The notes: generated by a model from the letters alone, not told the origin. A stretch of 5,515 nt of DNA from Candidatus Coatesbacteria bacterium RBG_13_66_14 (GCA_001774505.1 MFAF01000091.1:11423-16937); one strand, 5' to 3'; counted from the first letter of the stretch, positions 1-5,515 are shown. Numbers and translations are program-made.

Positions 1-72
1 CTCCCCGTGGGAGAGGGATTAAGGGTGAGGGCTACCTTTGAAAAAAATGATTCCCTCTCCCTTTTAGGGAGA
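1..72. repeat. Two copies of a short CTCCC/GGGAG inverted repeat
   Basis: Copy one is cut by the left edge: CTCCC at 1-5 faces GGGAG at 9-13, followed by a purine-rich tail to 31. Copy two has TCTCCC at 56-61 facing GGGAGA at 67-72 around a 5-base loop. The copies share the pyrimidine-arm/purine-arm layout and are about 50 bases apart. There is no coding signal. They look like members of a dispersed intergenic repeat family. They could also act as RNA hairpins ending a gene to the left of the window, though neither is followed by a clean T-run. Confidence 0.5.
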
Positions 73-95
73 AGAAAGCGTGGCGGCCCTCGTAG

Positions 96-127
96 GGGCC
101 GACCTTCAGGTCGGCCCGTGGGCGACC
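96..127. repeat. Three-armed palindromic element with two alternative hairpins
   Basis: GGGCCGACCT (96-105) and AGGTCGGCCC (108-117) are perfect reverse complements. Folded as RNA they give a 9-bp stem (96-104 with 109-117) and a TTCA loop. The middle arm can instead pair with GGGCGACC at 120-127, with one bulged G at 114, so the two hairpins exclude each other. The 8-mer CCGTGGGC occurs at 116-123 and again at 140-147. The element lies upstream of the likely promoter of the next gene, so it is more likely an intergenic repeat or the 3' end of an upstream transcript than a leader of ricT. Confidence 0.55.
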
Positions 128-180
128 TCAGAGGACTCGCCGTGGGCAATAGCCGACCCGCCCCTTGCGGGCGAAACGAT

Positions 181-195
181 CCCGGCCCCGCCGGG
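181..195. repeat. GC-rich hairpin, CCCGGC/GCCGGG
   Basis: CCCGGC (181-186) and GCCGGG (190-195) form a 6-bp stem around a CCC loop. A T-run (206-210) follows ten bases later, too far for a standard intrinsic terminator. A weaker CCCGC/GCGGG pair lies just before it at 157-161 and 167-171. The cluster may close off a gene to the left of the window, or simply belong to the intergenic repeats. Confidence 0.35.
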
Positions 196-196
196 C

Positions 197-220
197 GCGG
201 ATAAATTTTTCCGCTATAAT
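197..220 (+). promoter_or_regulatory. Candidate promoter -10 region for ricT, with inverted repeat in the spacer
   Basis: TATAAT at 215-220 matches the sigma-70-type -10 consensus exactly, 43 bases before the ricT start. Seventeen bases upstream the sequence is CGGGCG-like, so no -35 box is recognisable. The AT-rich spacer 202-210 stands out in this GC-rich DNA. GCGGA (197-201) and TCCGC (210-214) form an inverted repeat that abuts the -10 box and could be a small operator. That is inference; only the motif and the repeat are directly visible. Confidence 0.45.
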
Positions 221-263
221 GGGCATCGAATCGCCCCGCCCCACGTAGATTAGGCGCGAACAC

Positions 264-1073
264 ATGAGACTCTACACCGAGTTCCGCTTGCGCGAGGACC
301 ACCTGCGCCTGTTGGGCCACTGCGACGGTGAAAAGCCCGCCGCGGGCGACTGCTACCGCGTGGTGGTGGACGGCCGGGAGCGTTTCGCCGAGGTGGCCCG
401 CACCGGGGTGCCGCTGGTGGAAAAAACCGTGCACCACCTGCCGTGCCGGGTCATCGGCCCCATCGGCGCCGACGACGTCGCGCGGATGGCGGAGGCGGCG
501 AAGCTGGAGCGCCGCGCGGCCCGCCTGTTCAAGGAGCTCAAGGAGGAGTTGCCCCTGAAGCTGGTGGACGTCTCCGCCGCGGTGGGCGGCGACTCCGTCA
601 CCTTCTTCTTCACCACCCCGGAGAAGGTGGACTACCGGCGCTTGGTGGCGACCCTGGCCCGACGGCTCGAGATACGCATCGAGATGCGCCAGATAGGCGT
701 CCGCGACGAGGCCCGCCGCCTGAGCGGGTACGCTTCCTGCGGCCGGGAACTCTGCTGCGCCAACTGGCTGCGCACCTTCGACCCCGTGACGATCAAGATG
801 GCCAAGCATCAGAACCTGGTGCTCAACCCCAACCGCATCTCGGGGCTGTGCGGGCGGCTCATGTGCTGCCTGGCCTACGAGTACGACTACTACCTGGACG
901 CCGTGAAGCGGCTGCCCCGAAGCGGCAGCCGGGTGACGCTCGCCGACGGCGCCGAGGTCGTCGTGCGCCAGGTGAACGCCATCAAGGGCACCCTGGTGGT
1001 GGAGCGCGCCGACGGCACCCGCGAGGAGCTCACCCCGGACCGCCTCGCCGTGGACGACGGGGAGGCCGGTTGA
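264..1073 (+). CDS. ricT: RicT/YaaT-like protein (PSP1 C-terminal domain), putative Fe-S binding
   Basis: The product has 269 residues; Bacillus subtilis RicT (YaaT) has about 275. The central block is very close to that family: RQIGVRDEA (142-150), then CGRELCC (159-165), IKMAKHQNL (177-185) and ISGLCGRLMCC (192-202). The two Cys-x4-Cys-Cys motifs (C159, C164, C165 and C196, C201, C202) are complete. In B. subtilis, RicT works with RicA and RicF in a complex that binds [4Fe-4S] clusters and affects RNase Y-dependent mRNA processing, competence and sporulation. Outside Firmicutes its role is not settled. The protein should be cytoplasmic, as no signal or membrane segment is visible. The ATG at 264 gives the expected family N-terminus, but its ribosome site is weak (TAGG at 251-254). 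No ricA or ricF lies in the window. The lipoprotein gene downstream starts 56 bases later and may share the transcript. Family call firm, function in this organism inferred. Confidence 0.93.
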   Translation: MRLYTEFRLREDHLRLLGHCDGEKPAAGDCYRVVVDGRERFAEVARTGVPLVEKTVHHLPCRVIGPIGADDVARMAEAAKLERRAARLFKELKEELPLKLVDVSAAVGGDSVTFFFTTPEKVDYRRLVATLARRLEIRIEMRQIGVRDEARRLSGYASCGRELCCANWLRTFDPVTIKMAKHQNLVLNPNRISGLCGRLMCCLAYEYDYYLDAVKRLPRSGSRVTLADGAEVVVRQVNAIKGTLVVERADGTREELTPDRLAVDDGEAG

Positions 1074-1129
1074 GATGAGGCGCCGCGGGGGGCGACCGAC
1101 CGGCGGGTATCGAGGAGAGCGGGATTAAA

Positions 1130-1501
1130 ATGAGAAAAGCCGCGGCAGTTTCGGTCGTTCTCGTGGCACTGACGCTGGCGGCGGGCTGCGGCCACCGGGC
1201 GGGGCTGGACGATTACCGGAGCTTCGCCCACCGGGCGGCCGGGGCCGGCCTCTGGCGCGAGGCGCTCGACCGCTGGGAGCGCGCCGACGAGCTGGCCCAC
1301 GATGACCCGGGTATACTCAATAACCTGGCCGTGGCCCACGAGGCGCTGGGGGACATTCCCCTTGCCCGGGAGCTCTACGAGAGGGCCGTGGCCCTGGCTC
1401 CCGACGACGACGAGCTCCGCGAAAACCTCCTCGCCTTCCGCAAGGCCCACCCCGAGCTCTACCCCCCGGAGGAGACCGATGAAACCGATGAGGTGGATTA
1501 G
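1130..1501 (+). CDS. Small TPR-repeat lipoprotein
   Basis: The product has 123 residues. It opens with a basic MRK, a hydrophobic stretch (4-16) and a lipobox ending LAAGC, so lipidation is expected at C20. Residue 21 is Gly, not Asp, which by the Lol rule of enterobacteria would favour the outer membrane. The mature part holds about two TPR units. The first (about 28-60) is centred on LWREALDRWERADEL; the second (about 61-94) carries NNLAVAHEALGD and ARELYERAVALAPDD, the classic TPR pattern. The tail is acidic (EETDETDEVD). GAGGAG at 1112-1117 is the likely ribosome site, 12 bases from the ATG, which is longer than usual. The 3' end overlaps the next lipoprotein gene by 23 bases. TPRs imply protein binding, and the overlapping partner is the obvious candidate. 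Lipoprotein and TPR calls are firm; the role is unknown. Confidence 0.87.
   Translation: MRKAAAVSVVLVALTLAAGCGHRAGLDDYRSFAHRAAGAGLWREALDRWERADELAHDDPGILNNLAVAHEALGDIPLARELYERAVALAPDDDELRENLLAFRKAHPELYPPEETDETDEVD
1468..1474 (+). promoter_or_regulatory. Ribosome binding site GGAGGAG inside the TPR lipoprotein gene
   Basis: GGAGGAG lies four bases before ATG 1479, within the last codons of the upstream gene. It decides the start of the CsgG-like lipoprotein: the same frame is open back to an ATG at 1302, but only a start at 1479 has this site and gives a lipoprotein signal peptide. The arrangement suggests translational coupling of the pair. Confidence 0.75.
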
Positions 1502-2189
1502 CCTCGTCCCGGTTATCGCCCTCCTGGCGCTCCTGGGCTGCCGCACCTCGGACGAGCTGGTCATCGAGCTGCGGGCCGAGGGCGAGCTGGACCCCGAGGC
1601 CTACCCGACCCTGGCGGTGCAGGACTTCGCCTACGGGGGGGAGATAGAGTTCGGCCTGATGGCCGCGGAGCGGGTGCGGGACCGGATAAGCGCGGGCGGA
1701 CGCTTCGCCGTCGTGCGTGAACTGGAGATGGCCGACCCGTCGGCGCCGCTCTTCGACCTCGCCGGGGACGACCTGGACGCTGCCCTCGCGCGGACGCGGG
1801 AGGCCGGCGCCGCCGTGCTGGTGACCGGGAAGGTCGTCTTCAGCCGCCGCAACGCCCAGGACTACGCCGAGCGCCTCGCCGAGAGCTACGACGTGGAGGA
1901 GAGCGAGAGCCCGTCCATGGCCTGGGGCCGTTCATGGGAGGCCGACGCGCGCCGCACCGGGACGGTGTACGTCCTGGAAATCTCCGTGCGCGCCTACGAC
2001 GCCGCCACCGGCGAGGTCGTCTGGCGCCGGACCTCCTCCGAGCGGGTGGAGACGAGCAGCACCAACCGCACCCCCACCCGCTCCGAGCTCATGGGCGTGT
2101 TCAACTCTCTGGTCCAGCCGGTGGTCGAGGACCTGCGCCTGGGGCTGGAGCCGCACCTGCGCGCCGAAACCCGCTACGTCGTGCCGTGA
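1479..2189 (+). CDS. CsgG/LpoB-like outer-membrane lipoprotein
   Basis: The product has 236 residues. The signal peptide MKPMRWISLVPVIALLALLG ends in a lipobox LLGC with lipidation at C21; Arg at position 22 fits outer-membrane sorting. The mature part has the order of elements seen in CsgG/LpoB/GNA1162-type lipoproteins: a strand TLAVQDF (44-50), a helix with AAERVRDRI (62-70), RFAVVREL (75-82), a helix leading into AAVLVTGKVVF (110-121), then VYVLEISVRAYDAATGEVVW (163-182), where 'D..TGEVVW' is typical. A final helix runs about 201-222. Such proteins assemble or regulate envelope machines, for example the curli pore or penicillin-binding protein activation, but nothing here shows which. No curli or PBP gene is in view. 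A small TPR-like lipoprotein beside a CsgG-like one resembles the DUF4810-GNA1162 gene pairs of Proteobacteria. The fold assignment is from pattern only. Confidence 0.72.
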   Translation: MKPMRWISLVPVIALLALLGCRTSDELVIELRAEGELDPEAYPTLAVQDFAYGGEIEFGLMAAERVRDRISAGGRFAVVRELEMADPSAPLFDLAGDDLDAALARTREAGAAVLVTGKVVFSRRNAQDYAERLAESYDVEESESPSMAWGRSWEADARRTGTVYVLEISVRAYDAATGEVVWRRTSSERVETSSTNRTPTRSELMGVFNSLVQPVVEDLRLGLEPHLRAETRYVVP

Positions 2190-2286
2190 GCCGCCGGCGG
2201 GGTCCGGCTGGTTGGGCCGAACATCTCTGTCCCCGCTCCTCGATCACAGCCTAATCGCGGCGGGGGCTCATTTACCGGGAGGAGAC
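2190..2286. other. Intergenic spacer between lipoprotein operon and small gene
   Basis: There are 97 bases without a gene. CCGCCGGCGG at 2191-2200 is a perfect palindrome just past the stop, but it has no loop of usable size and no T-run. No convincing promoter is visible. A start at ATG 2212 would extend the next gene through this spacer; it has no ribosome site and is not favoured. Confidence 0.4.
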
Positions 2287-2442
2287 ATGGCTGAGGAGAC
2301 TCATGAGCGAATCCAGGAATATGAAAAAGCCGCGGAACGTGCATATCAAGGTGGCCTTTACCAAGCGGCTATTTTTCACAGACTCGGGTTAACTAATATG
2401 TTACTAGCCCAGCTGATAGAAATGCGAGCTATGGAGAAGTAG
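2287..2442 (+). CDS. 51-residue protein of unknown function in an AT-rich patch
   Basis: The protein is not recognised. It has 51 residues, no signal peptide and no Cys, and appears almost wholly helical. A charged first half (EETHERIQEYEKAAERAY) leads through QGGLYQAA to a hydrophobic helix (about 30-44) that ends in charged residues. The 'Y..GLY..A' spacing recalls half of a TPR-type hairpin. The helix contains Arg, Asn and Gln, so a membrane segment is doubtful. GGGAGGAG (2277-2284) precedes ATG 2287 by two bases, with the core GGAGG four bases away, much like the site of the CsgG-like gene, which supports real translation. By count the gene is 72/156 G+C (46%), far below its neighbours, and uses codons such as TTA, AAT, CAT and TTT that they avoid. 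This suggests recent acquisition or relaxed composition. Function unknown. Confidence 0.6.
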   Translation: MAEETHERIQEYEKAAERAYQGGLYQAAIFHRLGLTNMLLAQLIEMRAMEK

Positions 2443-2705
2443 CTTTTATGATGATCGAGAGACACGGATCGAGGTCAGCCGTTTAAACCTGTTGTTGTCG
2501 GCAACCCTAAGACGGGGAAGTCAGGATTATCGCTGGATTCTTCTTAAGGTCGGCGACGGTCGGTCAGTTCCAGACCCTCCCGGGTTCCGTCACCCTCCCC
2601 GCCGTGTATCCGTTCCTTGAAAAGCCTTGTACTTATTCGCCCGATGCGGGTAATTCCCGGTTTCGAATCGCATTCCCCTCTTAACTGTCAGGAAAAAGGG
2701 CGACC
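2443..2705 (+). other. Gene-free region of intermediate GC; probable 5' regulatory region of the metallopeptidase-barrel gene
   Basis: This stretch of 263 bases is about 55% G+C (33-34 per 60 in most lines), between the 46% of the small gene and the higher values of the next gene. No ORF beyond a dozen codons is convincing. Visible pieces are repeated GGTCGG at 2548-2553 and 2558-2563, a GGTC/GACC pair at 2562-2565 and 2573-2576, and CGGG-TAATT-CCCG at 2647-2659. A weak -35/-10-like pair, TTGTAC (2627-2632) and TAATTC (2651-2656) with an 18-base gap, could be the promoter, but the -10 match is poor. No tRNA, riboswitch or mobile-element end is recognised. Confidence 0.4.
2695..2700 (+). promoter_or_regulatory. 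Ribosome binding site AAAGGG deciding a TTG start
   Basis: AAAGGG within an A-rich run lies five bases before TTG 2706. In-frame stop TAA at 2682-2684 leaves only CTG 2685 and TTG 2706 as near-cognate starts ahead of the signal peptide. TTG is a commoner start codon than CTG, has correct spacing, and puts Lys-Thr-Thr-Leu-Lys directly at the N-terminus, as expected for a secretion signal. Confidence 0.65.
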
Positions 2706-5515
2706 TTGAAGACGACCCTCAAGTACCTGCGTTTCGCGGCGCTGGTCGCGACGCTGCTCGTCACCACGGCGGACGCCCAGTACGGCTACTTCGGCCAGAA
2801 CAAGGTCCGCGACCGGGAGCTCGAGTGGCAGATCCTGGCCACGGAGCACTTCGACATCTACTTCTACCCCGACTCGGCCGGGGTGGTGGGCGGGGTGGCG
2901 GAGATGGCCGAGGCCGCCTGGAAGAAGCTCTCCGGGGACCTGGGGATGGAACCGGTCCACCGCATCCCCTTCATCCTGTACGCCTCGGGGCGCGACTTCC
3001 GCCAGACCAACATCTACCTCGGGTTCCTCCCCGAGGGGGTGGGCGGCTTCTCCGAGGCCGGCCGAAACCGCGTGGTCATCCCCTTCGAGGGCTCTCAGCC
3101 CCGCATGTGGGACACCACCGTCCACGAGCTCACCCACGTCTTCAGCTTCTACAGCTTCTACCGCGACATGACCGGCGAGCTGTTGAACACCGAGGTGGGC
3201 TCCCCCGACTTCTGGTTCATGGAGGGCATCGCCGAGCACGAGGCGCGCGACTGGGACACCGACGGGCGGATGGTCCTGCGCGACGCCGTCCTCGGCGAGC
3301 ACCTGGTCCCCCTGACCGACCTGCGCTACGGCGACTACATCCCGGGCTGGGCGCTCTACCTGGCGTACAAGGAAGGCCAGAGCGCGCTGGACTTCTTCGT
3401 CGAGCGCTACGGCGCCGACAAGCTGCCCGAACTCATGGACGCCATCGCCGCCGAGCCGGACCGCGACGTGTCCAAGGCGCTGGAGAAGGTCGCGGGGATA
3501 GACCTGCGCGACTTCCACGAGGAGTGGACCCTGGACCTGAAGCGGCGGTACTGGGTGGAGCTGGTGGAGGGCCGCCGGCCCGAGGACATCGCCCGCCGCG
3601 TCACCAGGCTGGACGAGGACTACACCAGCTACGTCGGCCCGCGGTTCTCCCCGTCGGGTGAGCTCCTGGCCGTAATCAGCAATCTGGACTGGGACGCCAA
3701 CGTGTACCTCGTGGACGCGGAAAAGGGCGAGGTCTTTCAGCGCCTGACCGACGCCGGCGACTACGACTACCTGGCCGCCGGCGGCGCCACCCTGGATTTC
3801 GCGCCCTCCGGCGACTCCGTGGCCGTCGTGGCCAAACAGGAGGGCTGGCTCAACGTCTTCCTCGTGGACGCCGTCACCGGGTACACCTACCGCAAGTTCT
3901 CCGACCTGGAGCTCGACGACATCACCGGCATCACCTTCGCCCCGGACTCCGAGTCGCTCTACCTCTCGGCGCAGAACCGCGGCCAGGTGGACCTCTACAA
4001 CCTGAACCTCGCCGACGGACACCTCGAGAGGCTCACCGACACCCCCCACGTCGAGCTCTACCCCGCCGCCTCGCCCGGCGGCAAGACACTCGCCTTCTGC
4101 CTCGAACAGGAGCAGGGCACCCACCTGGCCGAGCTGGACCTCGCCTCGGGGGGGATCACCGTCCTGACCACCGGCGTCGCCGAGGACCGCTACCCGTGCT
4201 ACCTGCCCGACGGAAGCGGGATTATTTTCTCCTCGGACCGCGTCGGGCCATCCAACATCTTCCTCCGGGACGCCGCGACCGGCGCCGTCACCCAGCTCAC
4301 CGACTCCCTGCGGGACGTCTTCAACCCCGACGTCTCGGCCGACGGCGGGAAGCTCTCGTTCAACTCGTACAAGGACATGACCTACCAGGTGTACGTGATG
4401 CCGCTGGCGGACGCGCTGGGTCGGCCCTACGAGCCGACGCTGGCCGAGCTCGCCCCGGAGGACTCCGGGATGCCGCCAATCCGCACCGGCTCCGAGATAG
4501 GCGACCTCTCCAAGCTGGGCGACCTCCACCCCTGGGAGTACGACCTCGAGATAGACTCCGGGATCGTCACCGCCGAGTACACCACGGGCGGACTCTTCCG
4601 CGCCCTGGGCCTCCTCGAGGGCTCCGACACCCTGGGCGACCACCGCCTCTTCGTCGAGTTCGGCCTGGGCAGCATCTCGGACCTGACGGACCTGGACCTG
4701 GACGTGGGCTACTACTGGCTGAAGTACCGTCCCATCTACGGCGGCCGCTTCTTCAACTGGAACCAGTACTACCTCATCACCGACGGCTACCTGCGCGAGC
4801 GGGTCTCCGGCGGCCAGGCGAGCGTCTCCTACCCCCTCACCGAGCACCTGCGCGTCGAGGCCGCCGTCACCGGCTACGAGTGGTCCCACGAGCTCACCTT
4901 TTACGACGGAAGCACGTACAACGACTACCAGAACATCATCGGCCCCGGCGTCGCCGTGGTCTACGACGACACCCAGTGGTCCTACTGGCACCCCGTCTCC
5001 GGCATCCGGGCCAAGGTCACCTACGACCGGCCCAGCTTCTTCCTCGGCTCCGATTGGGAGTTCAACGAGGTCTCCGCCGACCTGCGCGGCTACCTGCAAT
5101 TCTTCAAGAACGCCGACGCCGGATTCGCCCTCCGGCTCTACGGCCTTTTCACCTTCGACGGCGACCCCGTCGAGCCGACGTACTACCTCGGCGGGGCCTT
5201 CGACCTGCGAGGCTTCGGCTACTCGGAGTTCTCCGGCAACGACATCGCCCTGGCCAATCTCGAGCTTCGGATCCCCGTCATTGACCGCATAGACTTCGGC
5301 TTCCTGCCGGGGTTCATCATCGGCGACATCCGCGGGGTGGGGTTCATGGACGCGGGGCTGGCGTGGGAAACCGGGGCCGACTTGAAACTCTGGGAGACGG
5401 AGCCGGAGCTGCGCTTCCGGGATTTGAAGGCCAGCATCGGTGTGGGGATACGGTGGGCGTCGTTGGGGATACCGATTCGGCTGGACTGGGCCTGGCCCTG
5501 GGACGGCACGGACTT
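2706..5515 (+). CDS. Secreted gluzincin metallopeptidase / TolB-like propeller / Omp85-type barrel fusion (3' end beyond window)
   Basis: The frame is open for 936 codons from TTG 2706 to the right edge. (1) Signal peptide 1-24, with a hydrophobic core and a likely cut at ADA|Q. (2) Peptidase-MA-like domain, about 36-290: HELTH at 140-144 supplies H140, H144 and catalytic E141; E173 in FMEGIAEH is the likely third zinc ligand, as in gluzincins. (3) Six WD40-like/PD40 repeats, about 305-570, with cores near FSPSG (314-318), FAPSG (365-369), FAPDS (411-415), ASPGG (455-459), LPDGS (about 500-504) and VSADG (543-547); TolB-type propellers also have six blades. (4) After a linker (about 570-610), a beta-rich region to the end, with LGG..DLRGF (828-837), LANLELRIP (849-857) and FMDAGLAW (880-887). 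These are hallmarks of the Omp85/D15 barrel, LRGF matching the conserved (V/I)RG(F/Y) loop-6 motif. The closing RLDWAWPW looks close to the barrel's end. No POTRA domain is visible. Expected in the outer membrane; substrate and orientation unknown. Confidence 0.9.
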   Translation, partial: MKTTLKYLRFAALVATLLVTTADAQYGYFGQNKVRDRELEWQILATEHFDIYFYPDSAGVVGGVAEMAEAAWKKLSGDLGMEPVHRIPFILYASGRDFRQTNIYLGFLPEGVGGFSEAGRNRVVIPFEGSQPRMWDTTVHELTHVFSFYSFYRDMTGELLNTEVGSPDFWFMEGIAEHEARDWDTDGRMVLRDAVLGEHLVPLTDLRYGDYIPGWALYLAYKEGQSALDFFVERYGADKLPELMDAIAAEPDRDVSKALEKVAGIDLRDFHEEWTLDLKRRYWVELVEGRRPEDIARRVTRLDEDYTSYVGPRFSPSGELLAVISNLDWDANVYLVDAEKGEVFQRLTDAGDYDYLAAGGATLDFAPSGDSVAVVAKQEGWLNVFLVDAVTGYTYRKFSDLELDDITGITFAPDSESLYLSAQNRGQVDLYNLNLADGHLERLTDTPHVELYPAASPGGKTLAFCLEQEQGTHLAELDLASGGITVLTTGVAEDRYPCYLPDGSGIIFSSDRVGPSNIFLRDAATGAVTQLTDSLRDVFNPDVSADGGKLSFNSYKDMTYQVYVMPLADALGRPYEPTLAELAPEDSGMPPIRTGSEIGDLSKLGDLHPWEYDLEIDSGIVTAEYTTGGLFRALGLLEGSDTLGDHRLFVEFGLGSISDLTDLDLDVGYYWLKYRPIYGGRFFNWNQYYLITDGYLRERVSGGQASVSYPLTEHLRVEAAVTGYEWSHELTFYDGSTYNDYQNIIGPGVAVVYDDTQWSYWHPVSGIRAKVTYDRPSFFLGSDWEFNEVSADLRGYLQFFKNADAGFALRLYGLFTFDGDPVEPTYYLGGAFDLRGFGYSEFSGNDIALANLELRIPVIDRIDFGFLPGFIIGDIRGVGFMDAGLAWETGADLKLWETEPELRFRDLKASIGVGIRWASLGIPIRLDWAWPWDGTD

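Noticed and set aside
7..204. 65-codon + strand frame at the left edge
   Set aside because: It is composed of inverted repeats and ends in GC-rich hairpins; the Arg/Gly/Pro-rich product has no coding character.
443..1078. 211-residue + strand frame inside ricT
   Set aside because: Shifted-frame shadow with His/Arg/Gly/Pro-rich product; the 264-1073 frame carries the conserved RicT motifs.
1075..1128. 17-codon frame between ricT and the TPR lipoprotein gene
   Set aside because: Arg/Gly-rich, no ribosome site of its own, and too short to support; probably chance in GC-rich spacer.
1302..1478. Upstream extension of the CsgG-like gene to ATG 1302
   Set aside because: It would bury the lipoprotein signal peptide inside the protein and overlap the TPR gene by 200 bases; ATG 1479 has GGAGGAG and a textbook lipobox.
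890..1564. 224-residue - strand open frame
   Set aside because: Antisense to the ends of ricT, the TPR lipoprotein and the start of the CsgG-like gene; it spans three well-supported sense features and has no ribosome site or domain of its own.
2212..2286. Longer start for the 51-residue gene
   Set aside because: No ribosome site before ATG 2212, and the added residues come from GC-rich spacer; ATG 2287 has GGGAGGAG.
2427..2447. AGCTA/TAGCT hairpin followed by TTT at the end of the small gene
   Set aside because: The stem is only five AT-containing pairs with an 8-base loop and a three-T tail, too weak to call an intrinsic terminator.
2659..2669. tRNA T-arm-like GGTTTCGAATC
   Set aside because: It has one extra T compared with the usual GGTTCGAATC, and no matching acceptor, D or anticodon arms can be found around it.
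2825..3661. 278-residue + strand open frame
   Set aside because: Out-of-frame shadow of the metallopeptidase domain; the product is Arg/Gly/Pro-rich with no motif, whereas the frame from 2706 gives HELTH and a signal peptide.
2688..5099. 803-residue open frame on the - strand
   Set aside because: It lies exactly codon-on-codon antisense to the metallopeptidase-barrel gene. Antisense stops in that register need sense TTA, CTA or TCA codons, which this C/G-ending gene avoids. The product is a low-complexity Val/Gly/Asp/Glu-rich sequence with no recognisable domain.
4196..5284. 362-residue + strand open frame
   Set aside because: Shadow over the propeller-barrel part of the large gene; Arg/Pro/Leu-rich composition typical of a shifted GC-rich frame.

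Overview
The window reads as chromosomal DNA of a high-GC, diderm (outer-membrane-bearing) bacterium. Coding regions look roughly 65-70% GC by eye, with strong C/G preference at third codon positions. Two lipoproteins and an Omp85-like beta-barrel point to an outer membrane. The lineage cannot be fixed from the sequence. The mix of genes and the hairpin-forming intergenic repeats would suit an uncultivated diderm phylum of the Fibrobacteres/Gemmatimonadetes/Coatesbacteria sort, but that is a guess.

Layout, all genes on the + strand. Positions 1-263 hold no gene: they carry short inverted repeats and then a consensus -10 box (215-220). Positions 264-1073 encode a RicT (YaaT/PSP1-domain) protein with both Cys-x4-Cys-Cys motifs intact. 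Positions 1130-1501 and 1479-2189 encode two lipoproteins that overlap by 23 bases: a small TPR lipoprotein and a CsgG/LpoB-like lipoprotein. Positions 2287-2442 encode a 51-residue protein of unknown function at only about 46% GC. A gene-free stretch of about 55% GC follows (2443-2705). From 2706 to the right edge runs one uninterrupted frame of 936 codons. It encodes a signal peptide, a gluzincin metallopeptidase domain (HELTH ... EG), a six-repeat TolB-like propeller, and an Omp85/D15-type barrel with an LRGF motif, all in one chain. It starts at a TTG and runs off the edge, so a caller requiring ATG and a stop would miss it. A long antisense frame over the same stretch is a codon-usage artefact.

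How the genes may work together: the two lipoproteins are almost certainly co-translated and probably act together on the periplasmic face of the outer membrane. The peptidase-propeller-barrel protein is an envelope protein too, but the lower-GC stretch before it suggests a separate transcription unit. RicT is cytoplasmic and has no evident functional link to the envelope genes. The most unusual item is the large protein: an Omp85-like barrel whose periplasmic part is a metallopeptidase and a propeller where POTRA domains would normally be.
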